A stretch of 58,766 nucleotides of DNA from Candidatus Uhrbacteria bacterium (GCA_009691315.1 SICT01000001.1:1-58766); one strand, 5' to 3'; positions 49,544 through 57,703 are shown, numbered from the stretch's first letter. The notes: generated by a model from the sequence alone, not told the origin. Made by a program: numbers and translations.

Positions 49544-50071
49544 ATGGGTACCGCAGCAGCACATTCAACCGACGCGGATCGCTGTCAGGCGACTGCCTTC
49601 TTCTGCAGTGACTACCGTCACTGGAACGGGCCACTGAACATCTCGCAGGCTCTACGATCGCTCGTCGGGCATGCAGGATTCGACAAAATCGCAAAACCCG
49701 GAGCAATCCATGCTCTGGTTCATGGCGAGGAACATCATCGCCGCGCCATCCTGGATGATCTCAGCGACCTCGTGTCGCTGCATCAACCCGAATGGATCTA
49801 TCTCATCCCCCACACCGATTGTGGAAAATATCGACTCAGCTTTGGGCAACGAGACGAAGCTGAGCAGCGCCAGCAGCTGATCCAGGATCTGGCGACAGTC
49901 ACCACCCTGATCCTCAGATACTACCCATTGGTCAGGGTCCGGTCGTTCATCGCCGTGATGAAGCCCGACACCCTGAGCGATCTGGAAGAGGTGACCTCCT
50001 TGGTCGCCGCTCATATCGCCTCCCTACCTTCTTCCATGAACGATGATCAAGATCATCGAGGCACGGACTAG
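49544..50071 (+). CDS. Beta-carbonic-anhydrase-like protein (B)
   Basis: A 175-residue, apparently cytoplasmic protein. It shows ATAFFCSDYRHWNG (C21, D23, R25), KPGAIHALVHGEEHH in place of the R-N-A-G region, and EWIYLIPHTDCGKYRL (H90, C93, G94), which matches the G-H-T-x-C-G hallmark of beta-CAs. The C-terminal half (LATVTTLILRYYPLVRVRSFIAVM) has the expected helix and strand. Overall it is about 40 residues shorter than standard enzymes. It has a consensus promoter, a GGAGG Shine-Dalgarno and its own terminator, and is GC-rich. It probably binds zinc; its reaction may differ from CO2 hydration. Confidence 0.65.
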   Translation: MGTAAAHSTDADRCQATAFFCSDYRHWNGPLNISQALRSLVGHAGFDKIAKPGAIHALVHGEEHHRRAILDDLSDLVSLHQPEWIYLIPHTDCGKYRLSFGQRDEAEQRQQLIQDLATVTTLILRYYPLVRVRSFIAVMKPDTLSDLEEVTSLVAAHIASLPSSMNDDQDHRGTD

Positions 50072-50091
50072 ACAGGTTCTTTCATCCTTTC

Positions 50092-50118
50092 ACCGTCACG
50101 CCATGTGCCGGTTTTTTT
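50092..50118 (+). terminator. Intrinsic terminator of gene B
   Basis: ACCG-x-CAC (50092-50099) pairs with GTG-x-CGGT (50105-50112), followed by a T-tract to 50118. Confidence 0.7.
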
Positions 50119-50122
50119 ATTC

Positions 50123-50151
50123 TTGCCTAAATCCTTGCTTTTCTTTATTCT
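50123..50151 (+). promoter_or_regulatory. Promoter of third carbonic-anhydrase-like gene
   Basis: TTGCCT (50123-50128), 17-base spacer, TATTCT (50146-50151). Start of transcription near 50158, about 27 bases before the ATG at 50185. No Shine-Dalgarno. Confidence 0.5.
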
Positions 50152-50184
50152 AGCGGTCTGTTCTATCAAGACTTCATCAATCCT

Positions 50185-51204
50185 ATGCCTACACTTCACC
50201 AACGCATCCTTGAAATTAACGCGGAAAAATCAATGCAATACACTACCGACGAATCTGCCCGTAATCGTTATTGGGCCAGTCATCCAACCTTTTTTGCCTG
50301 CATTAAATGTATGGATGGCCGGGTAAATTTTCCGGTCATGACCAAAACACCCGTCGGGATTGTAAAACCATTTCGGGCGATTGGGGGAAAATTCGAGGCC
50401 TGGTGGCCAAGTTTTTTAGGCCGCGTGCGACACTGGGTAGAGAAAGCGGAATCCATGGGTTGCCGAAGTTTTATTTTTGTTACCTACCACTATAGCGCCA
50501 GTGATGCACATTTAGGTTGTGCGGGCTGGAAATATGATACCAAAGCCGCCCGCGCCCATGCGGAAAAATTACAACAAGAGCTTTCTTATATTTTTGGAGA
50601 ACAGATGACGGCCATTGTCGCAGGTGTTGAGACGGATCATGATCTTTTGACACTTCATGGCCCGCACGCAGACCTCTCCGGGGAGATGCTTGCGGGCAAA
50701 AGTGAGGCAGAGGTCTACCAAACGATTGCCTCGATTTTTCCAGACATGAATCAGCAAACCAATCATGATCTGGCACCATTTTTATTGGGCAATGCCGGGC
50801 GGGTAGAAGAACTCACTCGTCAACCACGAGACCTCAAACAAAAAGGTCACAATGAACGGATTATTGCCGTAGGTCAAGGATTTGACTGGCTGGTGGAAGA
50901 AAATCTCGCACTCATCATCAACGACGCGGATCCAAATTTAGCCGACTCCATCCGCGTTGCCGGATCGTTGATTGAAAAGAATTTAAAAGATGCTCCTCCC
51001 GGAGATGACGCCACGATTTTTACCTCGATCCCTTATCGCAATCCAGGCCTGGATTATCGGCAAGCTGTGGTCCGATCACAAGGCCTGCGCTTATTTGCCG
51101 AACGAGTCCTGCAAGAATCTTTTCCTGATCTCATGAAATCTGGTCGATTACACTCTCTCGCGGCTGTGATGTGGGAGGCAAACAAAAAAATCGAAATCAT
51201 CTAA
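50185..51204 (+). CDS. Large beta-carbonic-anhydrase-like protein (C)
   Basis: A 339-residue protein. The zinc-site pattern is TFFACIKCMDGRVNFPV (C42, D44, R46) and YHYSASDAHLGCAGWKYD (H109, C112, followed by AG). FRAIGGKFEAWW (residues 64-75) takes the place of the R-N-A-G segment. The following ~220 residues are an addition not found in simple beta-CAs: TAIVAGVETDHDLLTLHGPHADLSG, NPGLDYRQAVVRSQGLRLFAERVL. This layout recalls the diverged CAs that run in one long chain, such as carboxysomal ones, but nothing else here suggests a carboxysome. Composition and the missing Shine-Dalgarno are host-like, unlike genes A and B just upstream. It converges with infB, overlapping by 8 bases. Confidence 0.65.
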   Translation: MPTLHQRILEINAEKSMQYTTDESARNRYWASHPTFFACIKCMDGRVNFPVMTKTPVGIVKPFRAIGGKFEAWWPSFLGRVRHWVEKAESMGCRSFIFVTYHYSASDAHLGCAGWKYDTKAARAHAEKLQQELSYIFGEQMTAIVAGVETDHDLLTLHGPHADLSGEMLAGKSEAEVYQTIASIFPDMNQQTNHDLAPFLLGNAGRVEELTRQPRDLKQKGHNERIIAVGQGFDWLVEENLALIINDADPNLADSIRVAGSLIEKNLKDAPPGDDATIFTSIPYRNPGLDYRQAVVRSQGLRLFAERVLQESFPDLMKSGRLHSLAAVMWEANKKIEII

Positions 51205-53209
51205 ACGTCTCAACTTTGCGTGTTTTAGATTCTTCCATGTAAACCTCAAAGCGATCACCAATGGCAATTTTTGTTTTTCCTTTAAATGATAGTCCGCATT
51301 CCTGTCCAGCACTGACTTCTTTCACGACGGATTTTCCAGATTGTAACGATTCCAAAATCCCTTCGCCGACCGGCTCTTGACCACGCCATACGCGAACCTT
51401 AGCCCCGGCCAATAATTTTCCTGTTTTCACTTTCGCGCCCAAAATCATTTTTCCCGGATCGGTGCGAAACACGGCGGCAATTTCCGCTTCGCCAAGGGCT
51501 GTCACAATCAATTCTTGTGGCAAAAGTCTATTTAAGCGCGCCACCACATCATCAAACAACTCATAAATAATTTTATAACTCTTGATTTCTACCCCCTTGT
51601 CTCGCGCATCACTTTCAATGGCTGCAGGCGTCATCACATTAAATCCATACACGACAGAGGGTTTGGCATTTGCTGCGCGTTCAATATCTGATTCCGTCAC
51701 ATTGCCTAAACCCTTTTGAATGACGTCTGTCCCGACGAGTTCATGTTTAATTTTTTCCAACATGCCAAGCAACGCTTCAAGCGAACCTAATACGTCGGTT
51801 TTCAAAACAATATTTAACGTAATTTTTTTGTTCGCGGTTTCTTCTTCCGTTGGTACCGCTTTCGTGGCCGTGAATGCTTCTGCTACCTGACGCGAGGTTT
51901 TGGCTTTTTTCTGTTCGAGCATTTTTGGATCTTCTGGTACTTCCAAAATATCTCCCACCGCTGGCGCGACTTTAAATCCTAAAATTTTCACTGGCATACC
52001 TGGCCCCGCCTCATCGACCATGGCACCTGTCCAATCACGCATGGCACGCACGCGACCATACGCAGCACCGGCAATGCCTAAACAATCATTACGATGAAGG
52101 GTTCCCGTTTGCACGAGCACCGTCGCGACTGGACCCTCGCCTTTATCCACATGCGATTCAACAATCGTTCCGGCGGCTTTGCGTTCCGGATTAGCCATGA
52201 TGTGATCTTTTTCGACTTCAGCCACGAGCAAAATTAAATCCAATAATTCTGGAATGCCTTGTCCGGTTTTAGCCGAAATTTTTGTCATGGGTGTTTTTCC
52301 TCCCCACTCTTCAACGGTGACACCGATTTCCGCCAATTGTCCCATGACGCGATTAGGATCCGCTTCCGGTTTATCAATCTTGTTCAATGCGACCACGAAC
52401 GGAAGTTTGGCCGCTTGAATAATCTGTACAGCTTCTTTTGTTTGAGGTTGAACACCATCATCAGCTGCAACAACCAAGATCGCAATGTCAGCGACCTTCG
52501 CACCACGTGAACGCATGACCGTAAACGCTTCATGGCCAGGCGTGTCGATAAACGTAATCTTTTTTCCATTTTTTTCTGTTTGATATGCCCCGATGTGTTG
52601 TGTAATCCCTCCAGATTCTTTTTCCATCACATGCGTTTGACGAATCGCATCAAGCGTACGCGTTTTTCCGTGATCCACATGACCCATCACCACGACCACT
52701 GGCGCACGCGGCACAAGATCCTCCGTTTTTTCCTGTTCCAGTAAAGATTTGATGCGATTGGTTGATTCCTCCTCTCCCGCTTGCTCACTCGCTAATACAG
52801 ATTCCGGATTAGCTTTAAATCCAAGTTCCTCAGCAATGATGGCCGCCGTTGTAAAATCAATGCGCTCATTTTGTGACGCGAGAATTCCGGCACGCATCAA
52901 TTGTTGAATCACACGTGTAACAGGCAAACCGAGTTTTCCCGCAAAATCACGCACGCTCAATACCGATGGCAAAGCCACTTCTGTTTTTACGACAGGCGCT
53001 CCGCTTGGATCCACGGTCGATGATCGAACGAGTTGATCTCGTAAACGCTCACGCCGTGCATTCTCCAACCACTTTTTATAAATTTGATCTGCCACCCGAT
53101 CATCCACTTTTATGGCCCGCCCGCCAATATCAAAACCAAGCGCTGGCAATTTTGTCAGCAATTCATTTGGCGTGATACGCAGTCGTCGAGCGAGTTCTGT
53201 AACATTCAT
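51197..53209 (-). CDS. infB: Translation initiation factor IF-2
   Basis: A 670-residue IF-2 starting at 53209 (MNVTELARRLRITPNELL); an in-frame ATG at 53254 is rejected since a good promoter lies between them. Two IF2_N-type domains (residues 1-55 and ~75-125) precede the G domain: VMGHVDHGKTRTLDAIRQ (G1), GGITQHIGAY (G2), FIDTPGHEAF (G3), ALNKIDKPEAD (G4). Domains II to IV follow (GTIVESHVDKGEGPVATVLVQ, VLKTDVLGSLEALLGML), ending with the initiator-tRNA-binding region. It is short compared with the ~890 residues in E. coli because the N-terminal repeats are reduced. It delivers fMet-tRNA to the 30S subunit. Confidence 0.96.
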   Translation of the reverse strand: MNVTELARRLRITPNELLTKLPALGFDIGGRAIKVDDRVADQIYKKWLENARRERLRDQLVRSSTVDPSGAPVVKTEVALPSVLSVRDFAGKLGLPVTRVIQQLMRAGILASQNERIDFTTAAIIAEELGFKANPESVLASEQAGEEESTNRIKSLLEQEKTEDLVPRAPVVVVMGHVDHGKTRTLDAIRQTHVMEKESGGITQHIGAYQTEKNGKKITFIDTPGHEAFTVMRSRGAKVADIAILVVAADDGVQPQTKEAVQIIQAAKLPFVVALNKIDKPEADPNRVMGQLAEIGVTVEEWGGKTPMTKISAKTGQGIPELLDLILLVAEVEKDHIMANPERKAAGTIVESHVDKGEGPVATVLVQTGTLHRNDCLGIAGAAYGRVRAMRDWTGAMVDEAGPGMPVKILGFKVAPAVGDILEVPEDPKMLEQKKAKTSRQVAEAFTATKAVPTEEETANKKITLNIVLKTDVLGSLEALLGMLEKIKHELVGTDVIQKGLGNVTESDIERAANAKPSVVYGFNVMTPAAIESDARDKGVEIKSYKIIYELFDDVVARLNRLLPQELIVTALGEAEIAAVFRTDPGKMILGAKVKTGKLLAGAKVRVWRGQEPVGEGILESLQSGKSVVKEVSAGQECGLSFKGKTKIAIGDRFEVYMEESKTRKVETFR

Positions 53210-53216
53210 GGGTCGC

Positions 53217-53248
53217 TTGATTCTAAATGGATTTGATGGTTTAGTCAA
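53217..53248. promoter_or_regulatory. Interlocked divergent promoters of truB and infB
   Basis: Plus strand: TTGATT (53217-53222), 17 bases, TTTAGT (53240-53245), ATG of truB at 53253. Minus strand: TTGACT (53248-53243), 17 bases, TAGAAT (53225-53220), ATG of infB at 53209. The -35 of each promoter overlaps the -10 of the other, and both transcripts would be leaderless or nearly so. Confidence 0.65.
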
Positions 53249-53252
53249 TGTC

Positions 53253-53966
53253 ATGAACGGCTTTCTCTTAATCGATAAACCCGGCGGGATCACCTCGCAT
53301 GATGTTGTGGATGCGGTACGGCGCGTGGCTGGCATCCGTGCGGTTGGTCATGCGGGAACCCTTGATCCGTTTGCCACCGGACTCTTAATTTTAGGCCTTG
53401 GTCCAGCCACAAAAAAACTTGGTGAGTTGATTGGTCTCGACAAAACCTATGAAGCAACACTGACGCTCGGCGCGACCAGTGATACGTTTGATCGGGATGG
53501 AGTGATTACGGTAGGGGCGCACCCAAGCGTGCGCCCCTCGGCCGACCGATCAGGGCAGACACATGGGTCTGCCCCTACCGAGTCAGAGATCGAATCCGTT
53601 CTCGATCAATTCCGCGGGGGTTACGATCAACGGGCACCAATTTTTTCGGCCAAAAAAATCAAAGGAAAAAAACTCTATGAACTGGCACGAGCTGGAACGG
53701 CAACAGAAGAGATGCGTCCGATCAAGCATGTGACAATCAGCGAACTTTCGATACTCGATGCCCAATACCCAATACTACGTCTCCGCATCGTTTGTTCTTC
53801 TGGTACGTACATTCGTTCTCTCGCTGATGACATTGGGCGTGCGCTTGGTGTTGGCGCCTATCTCTCCGAACTTCGTCGAACATCCATTGGAACCTGGTCT
53901 GTGAATAACGCAATTCCTCTCAAAAATCTCAACAAATCTGATCTAGACAAAATTCTCATAAAATGA
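53253..53966 (+). CDS. truB: tRNA pseudouridine-55 synthase TruB
   Basis: A 237-residue enzyme starting at 53253 (MNGFLLIDKPGGITSHDVV); longer frames run back through the promoter into infB. The catalytic Asp is in VGHAGTLDPFATGLLIL; KTYEATLTLGATSDTFDRDG, RAPIFSAKKIKGKKLYELAR and CSSGTYIRSLADDIGRALGVGAYLSELRRTSIG are conserved. Residues ~86-109 (TVGAHPSVRPSADRS and following) are coded by a 72-bp palindromic element inserted in frame in the thumb loop, just before the segment ESEIESVLDQFRGGYDQ. The C-terminal PUA domain is nearly absent, so the protein is short. It makes pseudouridine 55 in the T-loop of tRNAs. Confidence 0.95.
   Translation: MNGFLLIDKPGGITSHDVVDAVRRVAGIRAVGHAGTLDPFATGLLILGLGPATKKLGELIGLDKTYEATLTLGATSDTFDRDGVITVGAHPSVRPSADRSGQTHGSAPTESEIESVLDQFRGGYDQRAPIFSAKKIKGKKLYELARAGTATEEMRPIKHVTISELSILDAQYPILRLRIVCSSGTYIRSLADDIGRALGVGAYLSELRRTSIGTWSVNNAIPLKNLNKSDLDKILIK
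53509..53580. repeat. 72-bp composite palindrome inserted in frame in truB
   Basis: Outer arms CGGTAGGGGC (53509-53518) and GCCCCTACCG (53571-53580) enclose two inner hairpins: GGGGCGCAC/GTGCGCCCC and GGGCAGAC/GTCTGCCC. Length is exactly 24 codons and contains no stop in the used frame. Confidence 0.85.
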
Positions 53967-54098
53967 TACGCTCTGCTTACTGAATTATTATTAACGAACC
54001 GGTTGCGTCAGGAGATAGATTCCAAAGGTTGTTCTTCGTTTAAACTCAATTAATGTGTTCCAGATGTCCAGGATTCATAACAAAAAACACCAAATAAA

Positions 54099-54127
54099 TT
54101 GACCCTCTCACTAGAGGAGAGTTTTAA
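54099..54127 (+). promoter_or_regulatory. Possible promoter of the RNase Y gene
   Basis: TTGACC (54099-54104), 17-base spacer holding a CTCTC/GAGAG dyad, TTTTAA (54122-54127), then a leader of ~29 bases without Shine-Dalgarno. The -10 is weak. The rest of 53967-54162 shows nothing else I can name. Confidence 0.4.
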
Positions 54128-54162
54128 GCGAAAAAAATCAAGACGCGCCGACGTTTCATTCT

Positions 54163-55695
54163 ATGAATAACATCTTATTGGTTATTTTGACACTTATTGG
54201 TGCCGCGATTGGGATTGCGGTTGGATATACTGTGCGCGATGGTAAAGGCAAACGTGATGCGGCCAATGCCGAGTCAAAAGCGCATGACATTGTGAAGCAA
54301 GCAGAGGAAAAACAGGTAGAAGTTTTGCAAAAAGCTAAAGAAAAAGCCATCAAAATTTTAGAGGATGCGCGGTTGGAAGAAAAACGTGTACTTGAAGAAC
54401 TCAAGACACAACAGCTTGAATTGATTGAACGTGAAAAAACATTTAGCAAACAGTTGCTGGCAATTGACGAGAGCAAGGCTACGGTCGATGCTATTAAAAC
54501 CAAGTTGACCGAAGAAACGGCGCGCGTCGAGTCACTCAAACTAGAAGAATTAAAAAAATTAGAAGAGGTTTCTGGCCTGACCAAGGAAAAAGCCTTAGAA
54601 CGCGTCATCAGCTCGGTTGAGGTTCAATATCAAGATGATTTGATGGGACGCTTGCGTAAGTTGGATGAAATGGCAGCAGATGAAATTGACCGAAAAGCAA
54701 AAAATATTTTAGCCTTGGCCGTTCAACGTCAAGCGTCTTCGCATGTGGCGGAAACGACCACAACACATGTGGAAATTCCAAGCGAAGAAATGAAGGGACG
54801 TATTATTGGACGCGAAGGACGTAACATTAAAGCGATTGAATTGCTCACCGGTTGTGAACTCATTATCGATGACACACCTGGCGTGGTCACCGTTTCCGGT
54901 TTCTCCCCAATTCGTCGACAAGTTGCCCGACGTGCACTTGAAAAATTGATCACCGATGGCCGCATTCATCCCGGACGCATTGAGGAATTTGTCGAGGAAT
55001 CCAAAAAAGAATTAGCTCTTGATATTAAAAAAGCCGGTGAAGATGCACTGTTTCAATTGGGAATTTCTATGGCTGGCATTGATCCAAAGCTCATTCAAAT
55101 TTTGGGTCGTTTAAAATATCGCACCAGCTACGGACAAAACGCCCTCATGCACTCGATGGAAGTGGCGAATCTTGGAGCCCTGCTCGCCGAAGAGCTTGGA
55201 GCGAATGTTTCCGTGTGCAAAAAAGGCGGGTTATTCCATGATGTGGGTAAAGCCGTGGATCACGATATGCAAGGAAGCCATCCAGAACTCGGTTATCAAA
55301 TCATGAAAAAATTTGGTTTTCCAGAAGAAATTTGTTATCAATCCATCAGTCATCACGAAGATAAACCGAAAACGATTGAGGGCGTCATTGTCAAAGCCGC
55401 TGATGCGATTTCCGGTGCCCGTCCTGGCGCACGCAAAGACTCGCTCGAATTTTACGTGAAGCGTTTGGAAGAATTGGAAGCCGTAGCCACATCATTTGAA
55501 GGAGTCGATAAAGTCTATGCCATTCAAGCCGGTCGTGAGATTCGCGTGTTTGTGAATCCAAAAGCGATTGATGATTTCTCTTCCGTCAAACTCGCCCGTG
55601 ACATCGCCAATAAAATTGAAGCAGAATTAAAATATCCTGGCGAAGTCCGTGTAACGGTCATCCGCGAAACCCGCGTGATCGAATACGCAAAGTAA
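54163..55695 (+). CDS. rny: Ribonuclease Y
   Basis: A 510-residue membrane-anchored endoribonuclease of normal length. It has one N-terminal membrane helix (NILLVILTLIGAAIGIAVGY), a long coiled coil (residues ~28-200, AEEKQVEVLQKAKEKAIKILE), the KH domain (EEMKGRIIGREGRNIKAIELLTG, DDTPGVVTVSGF) and the HD domain (NALMHSMEVANLGALLAEE, GGLFHDVGKAVDHDMQGSH with the metal-binding His-Asp). It begins mRNA decay in many bacteria that lack RNase E. The next gene follows after 13 bases and may be co-transcribed. Confidence 0.97.
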   Translation: MNNILLVILTLIGAAIGIAVGYTVRDGKGKRDAANAESKAHDIVKQAEEKQVEVLQKAKEKAIKILEDARLEEKRVLEELKTQQLELIEREKTFSKQLLAIDESKATVDAIKTKLTEETARVESLKLEELKKLEEVSGLTKEKALERVISSVEVQYQDDLMGRLRKLDEMAADEIDRKAKNILALAVQRQASSHVAETTTTHVEIPSEEMKGRIIGREGRNIKAIELLTGCELIIDDTPGVVTVSGFSPIRRQVARRALEKLITDGRIHPGRIEEFVEESKKELALDIKKAGEDALFQLGISMAGIDPKLIQILGRLKYRTSYGQNALMHSMEVANLGALLAEELGANVSVCKKGGLFHDVGKAVDHDMQGSHPELGYQIMKKFGFPEEICYQSISHHEDKPKTIEGVIVKAADAISGARPGARKDSLEFYVKRLEELEAVATSFEGVDKVYAIQAGREIRVFVNPKAIDDFSSVKLARDIANKIEAELKYPGEVRVTVIRETRVIEYAK

Positions 55696-55708
55696 ATCCA
55701 AACCTGCC

Positions 55709-57703
55709 ATGCAGAAAATTCAGAAATACACTCTCCTATTGGTGAGTGTTCTTGCTCTGCAATCCATCCTCCAGACCATTTTTTATTATCTTGGATGGCA
55801 TTTGGGATGGATGACGGATGTGGGAAGCTTCGTTTTGAGTTTGGGAATTCTTATTCTCGTTCTCAAGCGTCACGGGTCCTGCCACGGCGCCACCCACTCC
55901 GTACTCGTCCCGCGACGGGACTCCGTGCTGAGCGGGGCCCGTCGCCGTGTCACCCGTGATGTCGTATTTCTCCTTCTATCTGTTTTAGTGACGATTTTCA
56001 TCCTCTGGACCACGATTACGCACGCCACAACAGAATCCATCCGCACCCCTTGGCCCTTACTTGGATCGGCAACGTTGATCGCTCTCGCTATTTCTTTTTT
56101 AAGTTTGATTTTAGTTGCGTGGAAATCCCGTTCGATCATTTGCACCGCTTTCGCAAGCACCCTCACAATCATGAGTGTGACATTCATCACGCCGCTCCTA
56201 TACAAACTTGGCTTTGGCTTTGATGGTTTCCTGCATCGTGCCAGCGAAAATATTATATTACAAACCGGCACGCTCGATCCGCATCCTGCTTACTATATTG
56301 GTCAATATGTATTTGTCACCTGGCTTTCGCGCGTGACAACCATCCCGCTCCATTTCATGGACATCTGGCTTGTCCCGCTCGCGGCTCTCCTTATCCCCTT
56401 CTTTTTGTTGTTGATGGATCTTCCCTCATCATACAAACGCGTGATGCTCGTCACACTTCCACTTCTCCTTCCATTCACACCATTGATCGTCACCACTCCA
56501 CAATCTTTTGCCTATCTGCTGGGCTTTTTTGCCCTTTGTACTGCTTTAGGATATCGATCAAACCAACTCCCTTTGATCGTTCCCCTGTCACTTGTTGCTT
56601 GGTCACTCGTCACACACCCTCTCGCCGGAATTCCATTTTTGGGAGCCGTGATCGGCATTTTACTCATGGCAACGGGTGAGGCATCCCTGCATCGCGAGAC
56701 TGCGGGCAGCGAGCAGGGCGGGGATGCCTCACCCGTTGCACGACAGCTTGTTTATCTTGCCATCATTATTTTAACATCCGCCACGATTCCCCTTCTGTTT
56801 TTCTTTACCAATGGTTTTTCTTTTCACTCATACTCGATCCTTAATACTTTATACTCAATACTCACGCCACCGATCATCCACGTTTCTTTTTGGATCGATT
56901 GGTCCGCATTTATTGATTATCTGTTCCCATTCATGCTGATCTTGCTCGCGTTCTTTTCACATAAAAATCGACAAGCCTGTTTTCTTCTTTTTCTTGGTCT
57001 TGGAATGACCGTCGCGAGTCTTATCCTGAAAGCCACCGGCAATTTCTCCTTCTTGATTGATTATGAACGCTCAAACTACGCAGATCGATTATTGATTCTG
57101 GCACAGCTCTTTCTCCTCATTCCTGCGTTGATTGGAAGCACTACAATCATTCATCAATGGAAACGCATCTCAATCTTTCCTGTCGCCTTCTGCTTGATCA
57201 TCCTCGCCGCTTGGTTTTCTGCGCGTGCCTATTTCACTTTTCCACGCCATGATGCCGCAATCACCGGTCATGCTTGGAGCATGGGACAAGCGGATATCGA
57301 TGCCGTACGCTGGATAGAACAAAATGCCCAAGGCAAACCCTACACGGTGCTAGCCAATCAATCAGTCAGTGCCGCAGCCATCCAAGAATTTGGATTTAAA
57401 CGGTACACGGATAAAAATATTTTTTATTATCCGATTCCAACGGGTGGCCCTCTCTATCAACACTTTCTTGAGGCGAGCAGCGTAAACCCTCAGAATGAAC
57501 ACGCCACACAGCAAGCGATACGACAAGCTTCGCAACTCGGAAAAAGTGACTTGGTCTATGTAGTGATAAATAATTATTGGTGGGATGCCGAAAATGTAAA
57601 CAGGTGGTTATCCCATATCACCACTGACCCTGTTGGTGTAATCCGAAATGGGAAAATACGTATTTATGAGTTTGATCTTAGCAATCCTAATATCTTCTTT
57701 TGA
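55709..57703 (+). CDS. Multi-spanning membrane protein, GT-C-type glycosyltransferase-like
   Basis: A 664-residue protein with about 12 membrane helices and a ~130-residue exported C-terminal domain (MGQADIDAVRWIEQNAQGKPYTV, NIFYYPIPTGGPLYQHF). The loop after the third or fourth helix reads KLGFGFDGFLHRASENIILQTGTLDPHPAYYIGQYVFV, with Asp, His and Glu spaced like the acidic catalytic loop of GT-C enzymes; hence the call, which is inference. Two palindromic elements lie in frame inside it (55870-55959 and 56669-56739), coding for charged inserts (RHGSCHGATHSVLVPRRDS; MATGEASLHRETAGSEQGG) between helices. It overlaps the convergent GT4 gene by 40 bases. It may transfer sugars from a polyprenyl carrier on the outer face. 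Confidence 0.7.
   Translation: MQKIQKYTLLLVSVLALQSILQTIFYYLGWHLGWMTDVGSFVLSLGILILVLKRHGSCHGATHSVLVPRRDSVLSGARRRVTRDVVFLLLSVLVTIFILWTTITHATTESIRTPWPLLGSATLIALAISFLSLILVAWKSRSIICTAFASTLTIMSVTFITPLLYKLGFGFDGFLHRASENIILQTGTLDPHPAYYIGQYVFVTWLSRVTTIPLHFMDIWLVPLAALLIPFFLLLMDLPSSYKRVMLVTLPLLLPFTPLIVTTPQSFAYLLGFFALCTALGYRSNQLPLIVPLSLVAWSLVTHPLAGIPFLGAVIGILLMATGEASLHRETAGSEQGGDASPVARQLVYLAIIILTSATIPLLFFFTNGFSFHSYSILNTLYSILTPPIIHVSFWIDWSAFIDYLFPFMLILLAFFSHKNRQACFLLFLGLGMTVASLILKATGNFSFLIDYERSNYADRLLILAQLFLLIPALIGSTTIIHQWKRISIFPVAFCLIILAAWFSARAYFTFPRHDAAITGHAWSMGQADIDAVRWIEQNAQGKPYTVLANQSVSAAAIQEFGFKRYTDKNIFYYPIPTGGPLYQHFLEASSVNPQNEHATQQAIRQASQLGKSDLVYVVINNYWWDAENVNRWLSHITTDPVGVIRNGKIRIYEFDLSNPNIFF
55870..55959. 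repeat. 90-bp nested palindrome in frame in the GT-C-like gene
   Basis: TCACGGGT (55870-55877) with ACCCGTGA (55952-55959), CACGGCG (55883-55889) with CGCCGTG (55943-55949), and a central TCCCG-CGA-CGGGA hairpin. Total length is 30 codons. GC content is visibly higher than the surrounding helices. Confidence 0.75.
56669..56739. repeat. 71-bp palindrome with 19-bp perfect arms in the GT-C-like gene
   Basis: Left arm 56669-56687 and right arm 56721-56739 are exact reverse complements over 19 bases (GCAACGGGTGAGGCATCCC and its partner). The inner 33 bases include CCTGC and GCAGG. It codes for a charged loop with no stop codon. Confidence 0.85.

Noticed and set aside
53210..53254. Longer infB start at 53254
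   Set aside because: The ATG exists, but a -35/-10 pair for infB lies between it and the ATG at 53209, and the conserved IF2_N domain begins at 53209.
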